A DNA stretch of 64,000 nt from Zunongwangia sp. HGR-M22 (GTDB taxonomy: Bacteria > Bacteroidota > Bacteroidia > Flavobacteriales > Flavobacteriaceae), in NCBI RefSeq assembly GCF_027594425.1, contig NZ_CP115159.1, forward strand, positions 795,001 to 859,000, written 5' to 3'. The notes under the pieces were generated by a model that was not told the origin of the DNA, searched no databases, and saw only the letters and a list, made by a program, of their open reading frames with translations. The position numbers were made by a program, and so were the translations under genes. Below, piece by piece: positions 39,128-48,376 of the stretch (the first letter of the stretch is position 1; the number at the start of each line of letters is the position of its first letter).

Positions 39128-40006
39128 ATGAAATTAGAAAAAATTATTACACTTGCCAACGCTCATGTAAAGATACAATTCTCTGCCATGGAACGTTCTT
39201 TAAGAGCAACAGGTTGCAATTTACCTATATGGGTTATTCCGTTTAATGACGACAAATTTGATCTTCCCAATAATTCTTTTTGGTGGGAAGAAAATCAGCT
39301 AATTGAATGGGCTAAGGAGAACAACATTTTTGAAATGTGCCGTAAATATCAGTGTTTTTTTACTCAAAACTATCAGTACGTTGATTCTGATATTATTTTT
39401 ATTAGAAACCCGGAAGAAGTTTTAAAAAATTACGAAGGATTTATAAGCTCTTGTACGCATTGGAATAATCCAGATCATACTTATAATGCCCAAACAAAGC
39501 AATATTTTAAGTCTAAAAGTACCATTTGGCAAAATTCTATTTTTAATGCAGGTCAATTTGCTTGCGATAAAGCATTGTACACGCTAGAAGGTCTAAAAGA
39601 AACCTCTTCCGGAACATTTAAAGAAACATTATTAGATAAAATTAATATCTATAAAGATCAGGTAGCAATTAACCTTCTGGTAAGCTTATCGAATGTTAAA
39701 GTTACCAATCTCACGTTGCCTCCTACGAATATGCAGTCCACCTGGGCAGGAGACTATGTAGAGTCTAATTTTGAGGAACTTTACTGGAGAGATGAAGATC
39801 ATAAACCTTACATCATACATTGGGCAGGTGTTCCCAAGTTTCTAAAATTACCGGTAAATAAATATTTTACAAAATTTCTCAACCCAAGAGAATATAAGGA
39901 ATGGCTGGATTACATCGCCAAAGAAGAACAACAAAACAAGAATATTTCTCTCCGAAATTTTAAGATTAAAATTCACCGATTTAAAAAAGCGCTCGAAAGT
40001 GTTTAA
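39128..40006 (+). CDS. Putative GT-A fold glycosyltransferase, GT8-like
   Basis: 292-residue protein that I do not recognise by close family, but several signs point to a retaining nucleotide-sugar transferase. These are a DxD-like YVDSDIIFIRNP (near residue 83), FNAGQFACDKA (about 138), KDQVAINLL (about 177) and YIIHWAGVPKF (about 225). The order resembles GT8 (LgtC-like) enzymes. It lies between the pyruvyl transferase and GT2 genes, in an operon of polysaccharide assembly. Family assignment is inference. Confidence 0.65.
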   Translation: MKLEKIITLANAHVKIQFSAMERSLRATGCNLPIWVIPFNDDKFDLPNNSFWWEENQLIEWAKENNIFEMCRKYQCFFTQNYQYVDSDIIFIRNPEEVLKNYEGFISSCTHWNNPDHTYNAQTKQYFKSKSTIWQNSIFNAGQFACDKALYTLEGLKETSSGTFKETLLDKINIYKDQVAINLLVSLSNVKVTNLTLPPTNMQSTWAGDYVESNFEELYWRDEDHKPYIIHWAGVPKFLKLPVNKYFTKFLNPREYKEWLDYIAKEEQQNKNISLRNFKIKIHRFKKALESV

Positions 40007-40021
40007 ATAAACCTCAATAAA

Positions 40022-40882
40022 TTGAAAATGAATAATATATCTGTAGTTATTCCAACACGACATCGCAATAAAAATTTAGAAGAATGCTTAAAATTGCTTT
40101 CACCAGAGGAGCAAAATTATCCAGCTGAAGCTTACGAAATAATTGTATCTGATGATGGAAACAAGAGTACGGCAGAATCTTTAATTCAAAATAAGTTTTC
40201 TTGGGTGAAATGGGTTAAGGGACCGGCCAAAGGTCCTGCGGCTAATAGGAATAATGGCGTGAAATATTCTAAATTTGATTGGATTGCATTTACCGATGAT
40301 GATTGTCTACCCTCCAAAAACTGGTTAAAATCATTTAACGAGGCTATCGAAGCTAATCCAGAGATAAATGTTTTTGAAGGCAAAACCGAGGCCGATCGAA
40401 TAAAAAGGCGCTTTAACGAAGTAGCTCCTATAAATGCAGAGGGTGGATTATTGTGGAGTTGCAACTTAATGGTTAGAAAATCCTATTATTTAAAGTTAGG
40501 AGGATATTGTGAAGATTTCAAATTTGAATTAGAAGATATAGAGTTTAGAACTCGTGTACAAAAAGATAAACAACCTATAATTTTTGTACCCAAAGCTCAT
40601 GTATGTCATCCATGGCGTATTATTAACAATAGATACAAAGTGGAATATGAAAGTGTGCTTATTTTTCTTGATAAGCATCCCGATCACCAAAAGCATTATA
40701 ATTTATCTACACGGTTAAAAATCATAACTATGATGAGTTTCAGCCTTTTTCGAGATGCATTTAAGTTTAGATTTCGAGGGATAGATTATGCCTTGATGGA
40801 TTTATTATATGAATTTAAGAGCGCTTTTGTAATTCATTTTAAAGTTGTGGAAAATCAAAAGCAAATAAGAAAAACAGCTTAG
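40022..40882 (+). CDS. Family 2 glycosyltransferase
   Basis: 286-residue GT2 (GT-A) enzyme. N-terminal ISVVIPTRHRNKNLEECLKLL, then VSDDGN, KGPAANRNNGVKYSKFDWIAFTDDDCLP with the DDD nucleotide/metal motif, and a later GGYCEDFKFELEDIEFRTR (ED base region). It should transfer a sugar, with inversion, onto the lipid-linked intermediate on the cytoplasmic face. Donor and acceptor unknown. Confidence 0.92.
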   Translation: MKMNNISVVIPTRHRNKNLEECLKLLSPEEQNYPAEAYEIIVSDDGNKSTAESLIQNKFSWVKWVKGPAKGPAANRNNGVKYSKFDWIAFTDDDCLPSKNWLKSFNEAIEANPEINVFEGKTEADRIKRRFNEVAPINAEGGLLWSCNLMVRKSYYLKLGGYCEDFKFELEDIEFRTRVQKDKQPIIFVPKAHVCHPWRIINNRYKVEYESVLIFLDKHPDHQKHYNLSTRLKIITMMSFSLFRDAFKFRFRGIDYALMDLLYEFKSAFVIHFKVVENQKQIRKTA

Positions 40883-40908
40883 TAACGATTTTATTAAAAT
40901 ATAATGGC

Positions 40909-41856
40909 ATGGAAAAATATTGTGTTTTTGGCGGATTTGGATTTATCGGTCAGTATATAGTAAATCAATTAAGATCTGAAGGTCATCGAGTTGTTGTGAT
41001 TGGTTCGAAAATGAGAAATATCGAAGACTATTATCATTGGGGTGGCTTAACCTATTTGAAACTAGAGCAAATAATGGAAAAAGTAGATGGTGTAATAAAT
41101 CTGGCTTATGCATCTACACCAAAAACAAGCTTCGATGATCCTATAACAGATATTAAGGATAATTTACCTTCAGTAATAAACTTTCTTGAATGGATGAGCA
41201 TGTTTTCTGTAAAAAGAATTGTAATGGTTTCCACTGGTGGTGCTATCTATGGAAATACGAATGAAAATCCAATATCTGAGACTGCGGCTACAAATCCTAT
41301 TTCTCCCTACGGAATTACCAAACTTGCGGTAGAAAAATATGCAGCGATGTATTATGGTCATAAAAAATTACCTGTAATAACCGTGCGACCAGGTAATGCT
41401 TATGGTATTGGGCAATCGCCTTTCTTAGGACAGGGATTTATCGCTACCGCAACATATTCCATCTTAGAAAAAAAGGAGATGAAGATTTTTGGAAAAAATG
41501 GTACGGTAAGAGATTATATTCATGTTAAAGATGTAGCAGAAGGTATTATAGCCGCCCTGAAAAAAGGAAAGATAGGTGAAACTTATAATATTGGTACAGG
41601 CAGGGGAGTTACTACAAAATACGTATTCGATTATATTTCTAAGGTTGCCGCAAAAGCTGGTTATATAGTTCCTAAAGTGAAAAACGCAAAATTAAGACCT
41701 TTTGATGTTAGAAAAAATGTCCTAGATAGCTCTAAACTAAAAAGCGATACAGGATGGCATTCTCAAATAACATTGGAAGACGGGATAAAAGAATATTGGA
41801 ATCATAGTCTAAAAGATTACAATGCCAAATCAATTGAAAGAGTAATGTGGGTTTAA
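40909..41856 (+). CDS. NAD-dependent sugar-nucleotide epimerase/dehydratase (SDR)
   Basis: 315-residue extended SDR enzyme. The dinucleotide motif is FGGFGFIGQYIV, the catalytic tyrosine and lysine are in SPYGITKLAVEKY (Y-x3-K), and the substrate region is RPGNAYGIGQSP. It resembles the UDP-glucose 4-epimerase group, but specificity is not predictable. In the operon it would supply a modified nucleotide sugar. It lies 26 bp after the GT2 gene. Confidence 0.9.
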   Translation: MEKYCVFGGFGFIGQYIVNQLRSEGHRVVVIGSKMRNIEDYYHWGGLTYLKLEQIMEKVDGVINLAYASTPKTSFDDPITDIKDNLPSVINFLEWMSMFSVKRIVMVSTGGAIYGNTNENPISETAATNPISPYGITKLAVEKYAAMYYGHKKLPVITVRPGNAYGIGQSPFLGQGFIATATYSILEKKEMKIFGKNGTVRDYIHVKDVAEGIIAALKKGKIGETYNIGTGRGVTTKYVFDYISKVAAKAGYIVPKVKNAKLRPFDVRKNVLDSSKLKSDTGWHSQITLEDGIKEYWNHSLKDYNAKSIERVMWV

Positions 41857-41868
41857 AAAAGAGAAAAA

Positions 41869-42972
41869 ATGCATTGTATAAGAGTTATAGACCCGGCTAA
41901 GAAAATTATCATTTTCTTATCTTCAGATAATGATATTATCAGAGAGCGGAAGGCATATTTAAATGCTTTCAGAAAAGATTATAATATAGTCTGCTGTTTG
42001 GATTATGAATTAAACAGCGTTATTGAATGTATGGAGAAGCAGGGTGAGATTTTTTTAATTCTTTATCCAGATCCCTGTGAAGCAATTATTCCTGAAAATA
42101 TTTTAAAGTTAAATTATCCAACCGCATGCTTTCAAATAGACACCTACGACGGTACTAGTGCAAGGTTTAACGAAGCAATGCTTTTTGATCATGCATTTAT
42201 TTTCCATCCTAAGTATGATGAATTGCTCGCGGAGAAAGGTCATCCAAGTGTTACTTTATTACCACATGCGGTCGAGACGAATCTTTATCCAGATTTCAAA
42301 GCAGATAGAGCATTTGATGTAGGTTGGGTTGGTCGACTAGATGGTTCGTTTTATAAAATAAGAAAAGAACAGGTAGAAGCTATCAGCGAAAATTTTAAGA
42401 CGAACGATATTAATAAATTTTATAATCAAGATGAACTAATATCGATTTACACCAATTCTAAGATTGCAATAAATATTTCTAGGGACGACTATATGATTGA
42501 TGCTAATCTGAGATGTTTCGAGATTTTAGCCGCTGGAGCACTTTTAATAACTAAAAAGCCAACAGAATTAAATGAAATTGGTCTTGTAGCAGGAAAACAT
42601 TTTGTAACCTATACAACTACAGAAGAGTTGCTGCAAAAGATCAAATACTATTTAGAAAATGACAAAGAAAGAAATCGAATTGCGTTGCAGGGCTATAAGC
42701 AGGTTAATCTGTACCACGATTTTTCAAACCGTGTTGAAAAGATAAGGGAAGCTGTTCATCAAAATAATAGCATCAAATTGGCTCCTGCCAAGAAATGGAC
42801 AGATATAGAAATTAATGAAGTGTTTTTTGCTTATTACGCTCATCGCAGAAAATTAACTAAAGCAATTAAATACGGGATGCTATTGCTGAAATCTAGATAT
42901 AATAAATCCTTCTATGTATTTAAAAACCTAGGTAGAATTGTGTTTTTAAACGTTAAATTTTATACCAAATAA
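41869..42972 (+). CDS. CgeB-like glycosyltransferase
   Basis: 367-residue GT-B type protein resembling the CgeB/spore-maturation-like glycosyltransferases. Visible are the donor-domain patterns DVGWVGRLDGSFYKIRKEQ (about 155), ISRDDYMIDANLRCFEILAAGALLITKKPTEL and GYKQVNLYHDFSNRV. The C-terminal extension (320-367) is basic. It starts 12 bp after the SDR gene and ends 1 bp before the next GT gene, so both are cotranscribed. Donor unknown. Confidence 0.85.
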   Translation: MHCIRVIDPAKKIIIFLSSDNDIIRERKAYLNAFRKDYNIVCCLDYELNSVIECMEKQGEIFLILYPDPCEAIIPENILKLNYPTACFQIDTYDGTSARFNEAMLFDHAFIFHPKYDELLAEKGHPSVTLLPHAVETNLYPDFKADRAFDVGWVGRLDGSFYKIRKEQVEAISENFKTNDINKFYNQDELISIYTNSKIAINISRDDYMIDANLRCFEILAAGALLITKKPTELNEIGLVAGKHFVTYTTTEELLQKIKYYLENDKERNRIALQGYKQVNLYHDFSNRVEKIREAVHQNNSIKLAPAKKWTDIEINEVFFAYYAHRRKLTKAIKYGMLLLKSRYNKSFYVFKNLGRIVFLNVKFYTK

Positions 42973-42973
42973 T

Positions 42974-44065
42974 ATGAAACTAACAATACTACATGTAGCA
43001 GATATAAAATTGGATCCTTTTTCAGGGATGGGCAGAATTGCTTATTTCTGGAAGAAGGCTTTTGAAGAAGCCGGTCACGAATTTATTCATTTAGGAAAAG
43101 AAGAGGTTAAGACAAATCATCCATCGCAATTCCCTAAGCAAGCTTATAAACTTTTCAGGTTAAAGTATGCTGCTAAAAAACCTGATGTTATTTTAGCTCA
43201 TGAGCCGGTATCAGGTATCTTTATTGGAAAAAATATTCCGGTAGCCCTTTTTAGTCATGGAATTGAGCAGCGAGAATGGAATTTAAGAAATAAGGCTTAT
43301 AAACAGTTTCATGATCCAGTTAGTTTTAAGAGCAAGATATTATTTCCGGTGTGGCGATTAGTAAATTGTAATAAAGGGCTGAAAAAAGCTAATTTGTTAC
43401 TTTTATCTAACAAGGAGGATCAGAGTTATGGGATCCAAAAATATAATAGAAAATTTAATGATATTGTCATTTTCAGAAATGGAGTAAAGGAAGATTTTCT
43501 TGCAAATTGTATAACGAAAGAAAAAAACGGAGAATGTGTTATAGGTTTTGCTGCGACCTGGATTAAAAGAAAGGGAACTGGATTAATTACAAAAGTGGCA
43601 AAAAAATTAGCAGACCAAGATATAAATGTGAAATGGTTATTATTTGGAACAGTTTTTCCAAAGGAAGATATTTTAAAAGAGTTTCCAACAGAACTGCATT
43701 CAAAGATCGATATCGTTTCAACTTTCAATGAATATGAAGAAAAAAGCTTATACGAAAAATGCGATATATTTATTCTTCCAAGTTTTTTTGAAGGTCAATC
43801 TTTGGCACTCTTACAAGGAATGGCTTCTGGGTTATGCTGTATCACTTCAGATAATTGTGCACAATTAGATTTAATTCAGCATCGAATAAACGGACTACTT
43901 TTTAAAACCGGAGATTTTGAAAATCTATCAGATCAAATAGAATTAGCGATCAACAATCCAAAATTCAGAAATAAATTGGGCGAAAATGCAAGGGAGAGCG
44001 TGATAGATAGGAAATGGAATGTTGTTTCTAAAGAAGTGGTAAGGCAAATTGAGCAAATAGCTTAG
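42974..44065 (+). CDS. Family 4-type glycosyltransferase
   Basis: 363-residue GT-B enzyme. N-terminal KLTILHVADIKLDPFSGMGRIAYFWKKAFEEAGHEFIHLG, then IVIFRNGVKEDFL and IFILPSFFEGQSLALLQGMASGLC with the E-x7-E type donor motif of GT4. Cytoplasmic, membrane-associated. One of several consecutive GT4-like genes. A compact operon, gap 10 bp to the acyltransferase gene. Confidence 0.9.
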   Translation: MKLTILHVADIKLDPFSGMGRIAYFWKKAFEEAGHEFIHLGKEEVKTNHPSQFPKQAYKLFRLKYAAKKPDVILAHEPVSGIFIGKNIPVALFSHGIEQREWNLRNKAYKQFHDPVSFKSKILFPVWRLVNCNKGLKKANLLLLSNKEDQSYGIQKYNRKFNDIVIFRNGVKEDFLANCITKEKNGECVIGFAATWIKRKGTGLITKVAKKLADQDINVKWLLFGTVFPKEDILKEFPTELHSKIDIVSTFNEYEEKSLYEKCDIFILPSFFEGQSLALLQGMASGLCCITSDNCAQLDLIQHRINGLLFKTGDFENLSDQIELAINNPKFRNKLGENARESVIDRKWNVVSKEVVRQIEQIA

Positions 44066-44075
44066 TATCACTTTA

Positions 44076-44684
44076 ATGCTAATTCATAAGATTCTTTTTA
44101 AGTTTTCAATTTATTATCACTTTTGGCGGGCTAAGATATGTCTCCTCCCGGCAGTCTTGGCGGGTTTGAAAATAGGATCTAAGAGTGTAATAAAAAAAGC
44201 TTATTTCACTTGGCCACACCAAGTTAGTATAGGGGAAAATTGTATTTGTGAAGACCATGTGAATTTTAGATATGATGGGATATGGCGTCCAGGGCCTTCT
44301 ATAGTTATTGAAGACAATGTTTATATTGGATCAAATTCAGAATTTAATATTTGTGATCATATAAATATAGGTAAAGATGTACTTATTGCATCTGGCTGTA
44401 AATTTATAGATCACAATCATGGATATCATCGCATAGATCAAAAAATTAGACTACAACCACCAGAGGTCGAGGCTATAAAAATTGAAGATGATGTTTGGCT
44501 GGGTACTAATGTTGTCGTGTTAAAAGGAGTTACCATTGGCTACGGAGCCATTGTAGCTGCTGGATCTGTGGTTACCACATCTATACCTTCAATGGAAATT
44601 TGGGGCGGAATCCCCGCAAAAAAAATTAGTAGTAGAAATAATGAAGAGTTTAATAATCACATGCGGCTGTCTGGAACCTTCTAA
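44076..44684 (+). CDS. Hexapeptide-repeat acyltransferase
   Basis: 202-residue left-handed beta-helix protein of the LbH acetyltransferase class (WcaF/NodL/Wbx-like). Hexad repeats such as VSIGENCICEDHV, IVIEDNVYIGSNS, INIGKDVLIASGC and VWLGTNVVVLKGVTIGYGAIVAAGSVVTT occupy most of the protein. The catalytic His is likely in IDHNHGYH. It should acetylate a sugar of the polymer. The 3' end overlaps the next gene by 44 bp in a different frame, an unusually long overlap. Confidence 0.88.
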   Translation: MLIHKILFKFSIYYHFWRAKICLLPAVLAGLKIGSKSVIKKAYFTWPHQVSIGENCICEDHVNFRYDGIWRPGPSIVIEDNVYIGSNSEFNICDHINIGKDVLIASGCKFIDHNHGYHRIDQKIRLQPPEVEAIKIEDDVWLGTNVVVLKGVTIGYGAIVAAGSVVTTSIPSMEIWGGIPAKKISSRNNEEFNNHMRLSGTF

Positions 44685-45780
44685 GGATGGTATAGGCGAT
44701 TATTCTTTCAATTTGGCTAAAGCGGTTAAACTGTTAGGAGTAAGAGTTGTTTTAGTAAGTGTGAACGATTCATTTGTTAAAGTTTTTAGAGAAGAAAATA
44801 GAGAAGACATTCAGATTTGCAGAATTCCTGCCCAAATAAACTGGCAGCAAAAATATCGAACATTTAAAAATATATGCGATACCGTTAGTCCTGACCATAT
44901 AAGTTTTCAATATGTTATTTATGCTTATCATAAAAAGGGTTTACCTATTGTGGCTCATAAATTTTTGGTGGAAGCATTAAAATCTCATCAAGTAAGTATC
45001 ATGATGCATGAGCCCTGGATAGGACGATCAAAAGAAGATTTAATTCGGCATAAAATTATTGGATATTTTCAACAGATTATTATAAAACAACTCATAAATG
45101 GTATTGCGCCAATTAGAGTTTTTACAAGTAATAGAGCATTTAGTGACTTATTAAGTAAAAGTGGGATAAGAAATAAAGTGTTGCCGCTTTTTAGTAATAT
45201 TCCATTTTGCGAAAATGCCTTGGATTTAATTCCAATGCTTATACATGGCAAGCAGTTTATTATTCCTGAAAGATCTACCAAAATTCTACTTTTTGGGAGG
45301 ATACCTTTCGCTTGGAAAAAAAGAGAATTTCTTAATTGGATAGGGAAAAGAGAAATAAGCTTATTAGTTGCAGGAAGATCAGATCAAGATAATGCGAAGG
45401 CATTGGAAAATGAATTAAAGAATTTAAAATCAGATCTGAATATTTTTTCTTTTGGAGAACTCGATAAAATACAAATTTCAGCATTACTCCAATATGCAGA
45501 TGCTGGATTGGCACTTACTCCGCCTCAAATTTTAGGAAAAAGTGGGGTCGTAGCGGCCTATAGAGAACACGGTCTGCCTATAATTTTAGCAGGAGAAGAC
45601 GAAAGCTTTTCGACATTTAATGATCCTCATCTTATAGATGAAATTAGTTTAGACATCCCATGGCAGCAACAGGAAAATAAATTCCGAAGAAAAAAAACGT
45701 ATAACGGAGTACACTTAACTGCTGAAATGTTTCTTGATACCATAAAAAAGGTAGAAATACAGCAAACCACGCTTGCATAA
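44641..45780 (+). CDS. GT-B fold glycosyltransferase
   Basis: 379-residue protein. It opens MKSLIITCGCLEPSKDGIGDYSFNLAKAVKLLG, an N-terminal GT-B Rossmann half with the usual G-x-GDY-type loop. It continues with ILLFGRIPFAWKKREF and the C-terminal ALLQYADAGLALTPPQILGKSGVVAAYREHG. The canonical E-x7-E pattern of GT4 is not obvious, so the family is uncertain. The start lies inside the acyltransferase 3' end (44-bp overlap); no good later start is apparent because the first 15 residues fit the fold. Confidence 0.75.
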   Translation: MKSLIITCGCLEPSKDGIGDYSFNLAKAVKLLGVRVVLVSVNDSFVKVFREENREDIQICRIPAQINWQQKYRTFKNICDTVSPDHISFQYVIYAYHKKGLPIVAHKFLVEALKSHQVSIMMHEPWIGRSKEDLIRHKIIGYFQQIIIKQLINGIAPIRVFTSNRAFSDLLSKSGIRNKVLPLFSNIPFCENALDLIPMLIHGKQFIIPERSTKILLFGRIPFAWKKREFLNWIGKREISLLVAGRSDQDNAKALENELKNLKSDLNIFSFGELDKIQISALLQYADAGLALTPPQILGKSGVVAAYREHGLPIILAGEDESFSTFNDPHLIDEISLDIPWQQQENKFRRKKTYNGVHLTAEMFLDTIKKVEIQQTTLA

Positions 45781-45802
45781 ATTAATCACAAAAATTTATA
45801 AT

Positions 45803-47044
45803 ATGAAAATAATTGTTTCTCATCCCAATAGTAATCAGTTTAATCGTTGGGCGTTAGACGGTTTATTAGATAAAAATATGCTGCAAGAGTTTAATACTTC
45901 GGTAGCATCATTTCCGGGTAGTTTTTTAGATAAACTTTCTAACGTTAAAACATTTTCAGAAATAAAAAGAAGAAGCTTTGTTTCTAATTTACAACCTTTC
46001 ACAAAATGTTCTCCCTGGTTAGAAACCGGTAGAATCGTTTCTGGTAAGTTTGGTTTTCAATCTTTGGTTAAACACGAAACAGGAATTTTTTCTGTAGATT
46101 CGGTATACCGAGATATTGATTTTAAAACAAAATCAAGACTTAAAAAAGCAAAATTTAACGGAGCAAAAGGGGTTTATGCTTACGAAGATGGCGCGCTTAA
46201 TACATTTTTAGAAGCCAAAAAGCTGGGACTTACTTGTTTTTACGATTTGCCTATTGGCTATTGGAAACATGCCAGAAAGTTATTGGAGAAAGAACATGAA
46301 AGATCTCCTGAGTGGGTAGCTACGCTTACCGGCTTACAAGATTCTCCTAAAAAAATGGCAAAAAAAGATAGAGAATTACAATTAGCAGATAAAATTTTTG
46401 TGGCAAGTACTTTTACGAAAAACAGCCTTATAGATTTCGGCGGAATTCTTAGCAATGTAAAGGTTGTTCCCTATGGTTTTCCAAACCCTACCACCAAACG
46501 AAGCTATTCAAATATTAAAAGAAGAAATAAGTTGAAATTACTTTTTGTAGGAAGGCTAGAGCAGCGAAAAGGTATTGGAGATGTTGTTAAGGTAGCAGAT
46601 GCCTTAAAGAATCATGTAAGCCTAACTATTGTTGGGCAAAAACCAACACAAGATTGTGAAGCTTTAAATTCAGCCGTAAAAAGACATCATTGGATTTCTA
46701 GTATCCCTCATGCAAAAGTTCTTGAACTTATGAAAGAGCACGACGTTCTTTTATTTCCTTCTTTGTTTGAAGGTTTTGGTATGGTGATAACTGAAGCAAT
46801 GTCGCAGGGTACACCGGTAATTACTACCGAAAGGACTGCCGGGCCAGATTTGATTGAACACGGAGAAAATGGCTGGTTAATGAAGGCGGGTTCTACAGTG
46901 AGTTTAAAAAATTGTGTTGAAGAAATTCTGGAAAACAAAGAAATTATAGCGCAGGTAGGAAAAAATGCCTTAGAATCGGCATTTAACAGACCATGGAAAA
47001 AATATGGAGAAGAACTTGCTCAGGCAATGAGAGATCACTTTTAA
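45803..47044 (+). CDS. Family 4-type glycosyltransferase
   Basis: 413 residues from the ATG at 45803. The frame opens 10 codons earlier, but the start MKIIVSHPNSNQFNRWALDGLLD fits the family and avoids overlap with the previous gene. GT4 signature: LLFVGRLEQRKGIGDVVKVADAL, then HDVLLFPSLFEGFGMVITEAMSQGTPVITTERTAGPDLI, with the E-x7-E donor motif. A second GT-B gene follows the polymerase. Retaining mechanism is expected for GT4. Confidence 0.92.
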   Translation: MKIIVSHPNSNQFNRWALDGLLDKNMLQEFNTSVASFPGSFLDKLSNVKTFSEIKRRSFVSNLQPFTKCSPWLETGRIVSGKFGFQSLVKHETGIFSVDSVYRDIDFKTKSRLKKAKFNGAKGVYAYEDGALNTFLEAKKLGLTCFYDLPIGYWKHARKLLEKEHERSPEWVATLTGLQDSPKKMAKKDRELQLADKIFVASTFTKNSLIDFGGILSNVKVVPYGFPNPTTKRSYSNIKRRNKLKLLFVGRLEQRKGIGDVVKVADALKNHVSLTIVGQKPTQDCEALNSAVKRHHWISSIPHAKVLELMKEHDVLLFPSLFEGFGMVITEAMSQGTPVITTERTAGPDLIEHGENGWLMKAGSTVSLKNCVEEILENKEIIAQVGKNALESAFNRPWKKYGEELAQAMRDHF

Positions 47045-47053
47045 TTAATTATA

Positions 47054-48370
47054 ATGAATAATTTATCGCTAAGTATAGCCGATAGTAAGGAAGTTGCATA
47101 TGCTTATAATTTAATTCTTAAAAAAGGAATTTGGTTATATTTTATCCTACTTTTATTTGAAGGAGCCTTAAGAAAATGGGTCTTCCCTTCGTTATCGGCT
47201 CCGCTATTAATTGTAAGAGATCCAATAGCCATTTGGTTAATTTATGCAGCCTGGAAGCGTGACCTAATACCATATTCGTCATTTTTGGTTTCAATGGTAT
47301 TTACTGCTTTACTGTCATTAACTACTACTTTTTTGACCGGTCATGGCAATATGTTTGTAGCCTTGTATGGCGCCAGAATTTTGATTTTACATTTCCCGCT
47401 TATCTTTATCATCGGTGAGGTTTTTACAACCAGTGATGTTGTAAAAGTTGGCAAAGTAATGCTCTGGCTTTCAATTCCTATGACAATTCTAATAGCATTA
47501 CAATTTTATAGTCCACAATCTGCCTGGGTAAACCGAGGTGTTGGTGGCGATATGGAAGGCGCAGGATTTAGTGGTGCTATGGGATATTTTCGTCCGCCGG
47601 GCACGTTTTCTTTTACTACTGGAAATACAATGTTTTATGCGGTATTGGCAGCATTTATATTTTATTTTTTTTTAGAGCGTAACAAAATAAATATATGGTT
47701 ATTAATTTTTTCTGCAATTTCTTTGTTTATCGCAATTCCACTTTCAATAAGTAGAACACTGTTATTTCAGGTTGTAATCGCTTTCTTTTTTGCATGCATG
47801 ACAGGAATAATCAACCGAAAATTTTCAGGCAGGATAGTAGCAACCGCATTACTTTTAGTTATAGCACTTAGCCTAATTGCAACTACAGAAGTTTTTCAAA
47901 AAAGTACAGAAGTGTTTTCTACTAGAATAGAATCAGCCAGTAAATTTGAAGGTGGGATTGAAGGTACTTTACTCGATCGCTATTTAGGCGGGCTTTTAGG
48001 TGCAATAGAGCATTCTACTTCACAAAATTTACCATTTTTTGGTTATGGTTTAGGATTAGGAACCAATGCTGGTAGTATGATGCTTACTGGTGAAACTACT
48101 TTTTTAATTGCAGAAGAGGAATGGGGACGTTTGGTTGGTGAAATGGGAATTTTGTTTGGTCTGGCAGTTATTTTTATTCGATTAGGTTTATGCGTTTCCA
48201 TGACTTTAAAAGCATACGCTAAATTAGTTTTAGGCCAACCCTTAGCCTGGATGCTTTTAAGTATTGGGCTTTTAATAATCCCTCAGGGGCAATGGGCCCA
48301 ACCTACAGCATTAGGATTTGGAGTTTTGGTAGGAGGATTCATTATGGCTGCTATTAATTCTAATAAATAA
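47054..48370 (+). CDS. Wzy-like polysaccharide polymerase / O-antigen ligase family protein
   Basis: 438-residue multi-pass membrane protein with about 10-11 hydrophobic helices. A long loop around residues 270-330 (ESASKFEGGIEGTLLDRYLGGLLGAIEHSTS) and IFGYGLGLGTNAGSM-type sequence follow as in the Wzy_C/O-antigen ligase family. It would polymerise repeat units in the periplasm, so it completes the set flippase, polymerase, Wza and Wzc. The assignment depends on topology and context since these proteins diverge quickly. Confidence 0.8.
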   Translation: MNNLSLSIADSKEVAYAYNLILKKGIWLYFILLLFEGALRKWVFPSLSAPLLIVRDPIAIWLIYAAWKRDLIPYSSFLVSMVFTALLSLTTTFLTGHGNMFVALYGARILILHFPLIFIIGEVFTTSDVVKVGKVMLWLSIPMTILIALQFYSPQSAWVNRGVGGDMEGAGFSGAMGYFRPPGTFSFTTGNTMFYAVLAAFIFYFFLERNKINIWLLIFSAISLFIAIPLSISRTLLFQVVIAFFFACMTGIINRKFSGRIVATALLLVIALSLIATTEVFQKSTEVFSTRIESASKFEGGIEGTLLDRYLGGLLGAIEHSTSQNLPFFGYGLGLGTNAGSMMLTGETTFLIAEEEWGRLVGEMGILFGLAVIFIRLGLCVSMTLKAYAKLVLGQPLAWMLLSIGLLIIPQGQWAQPTALGFGVLVGGFIMAAINSNK

Positions 48371-48376
48371 TATCAA

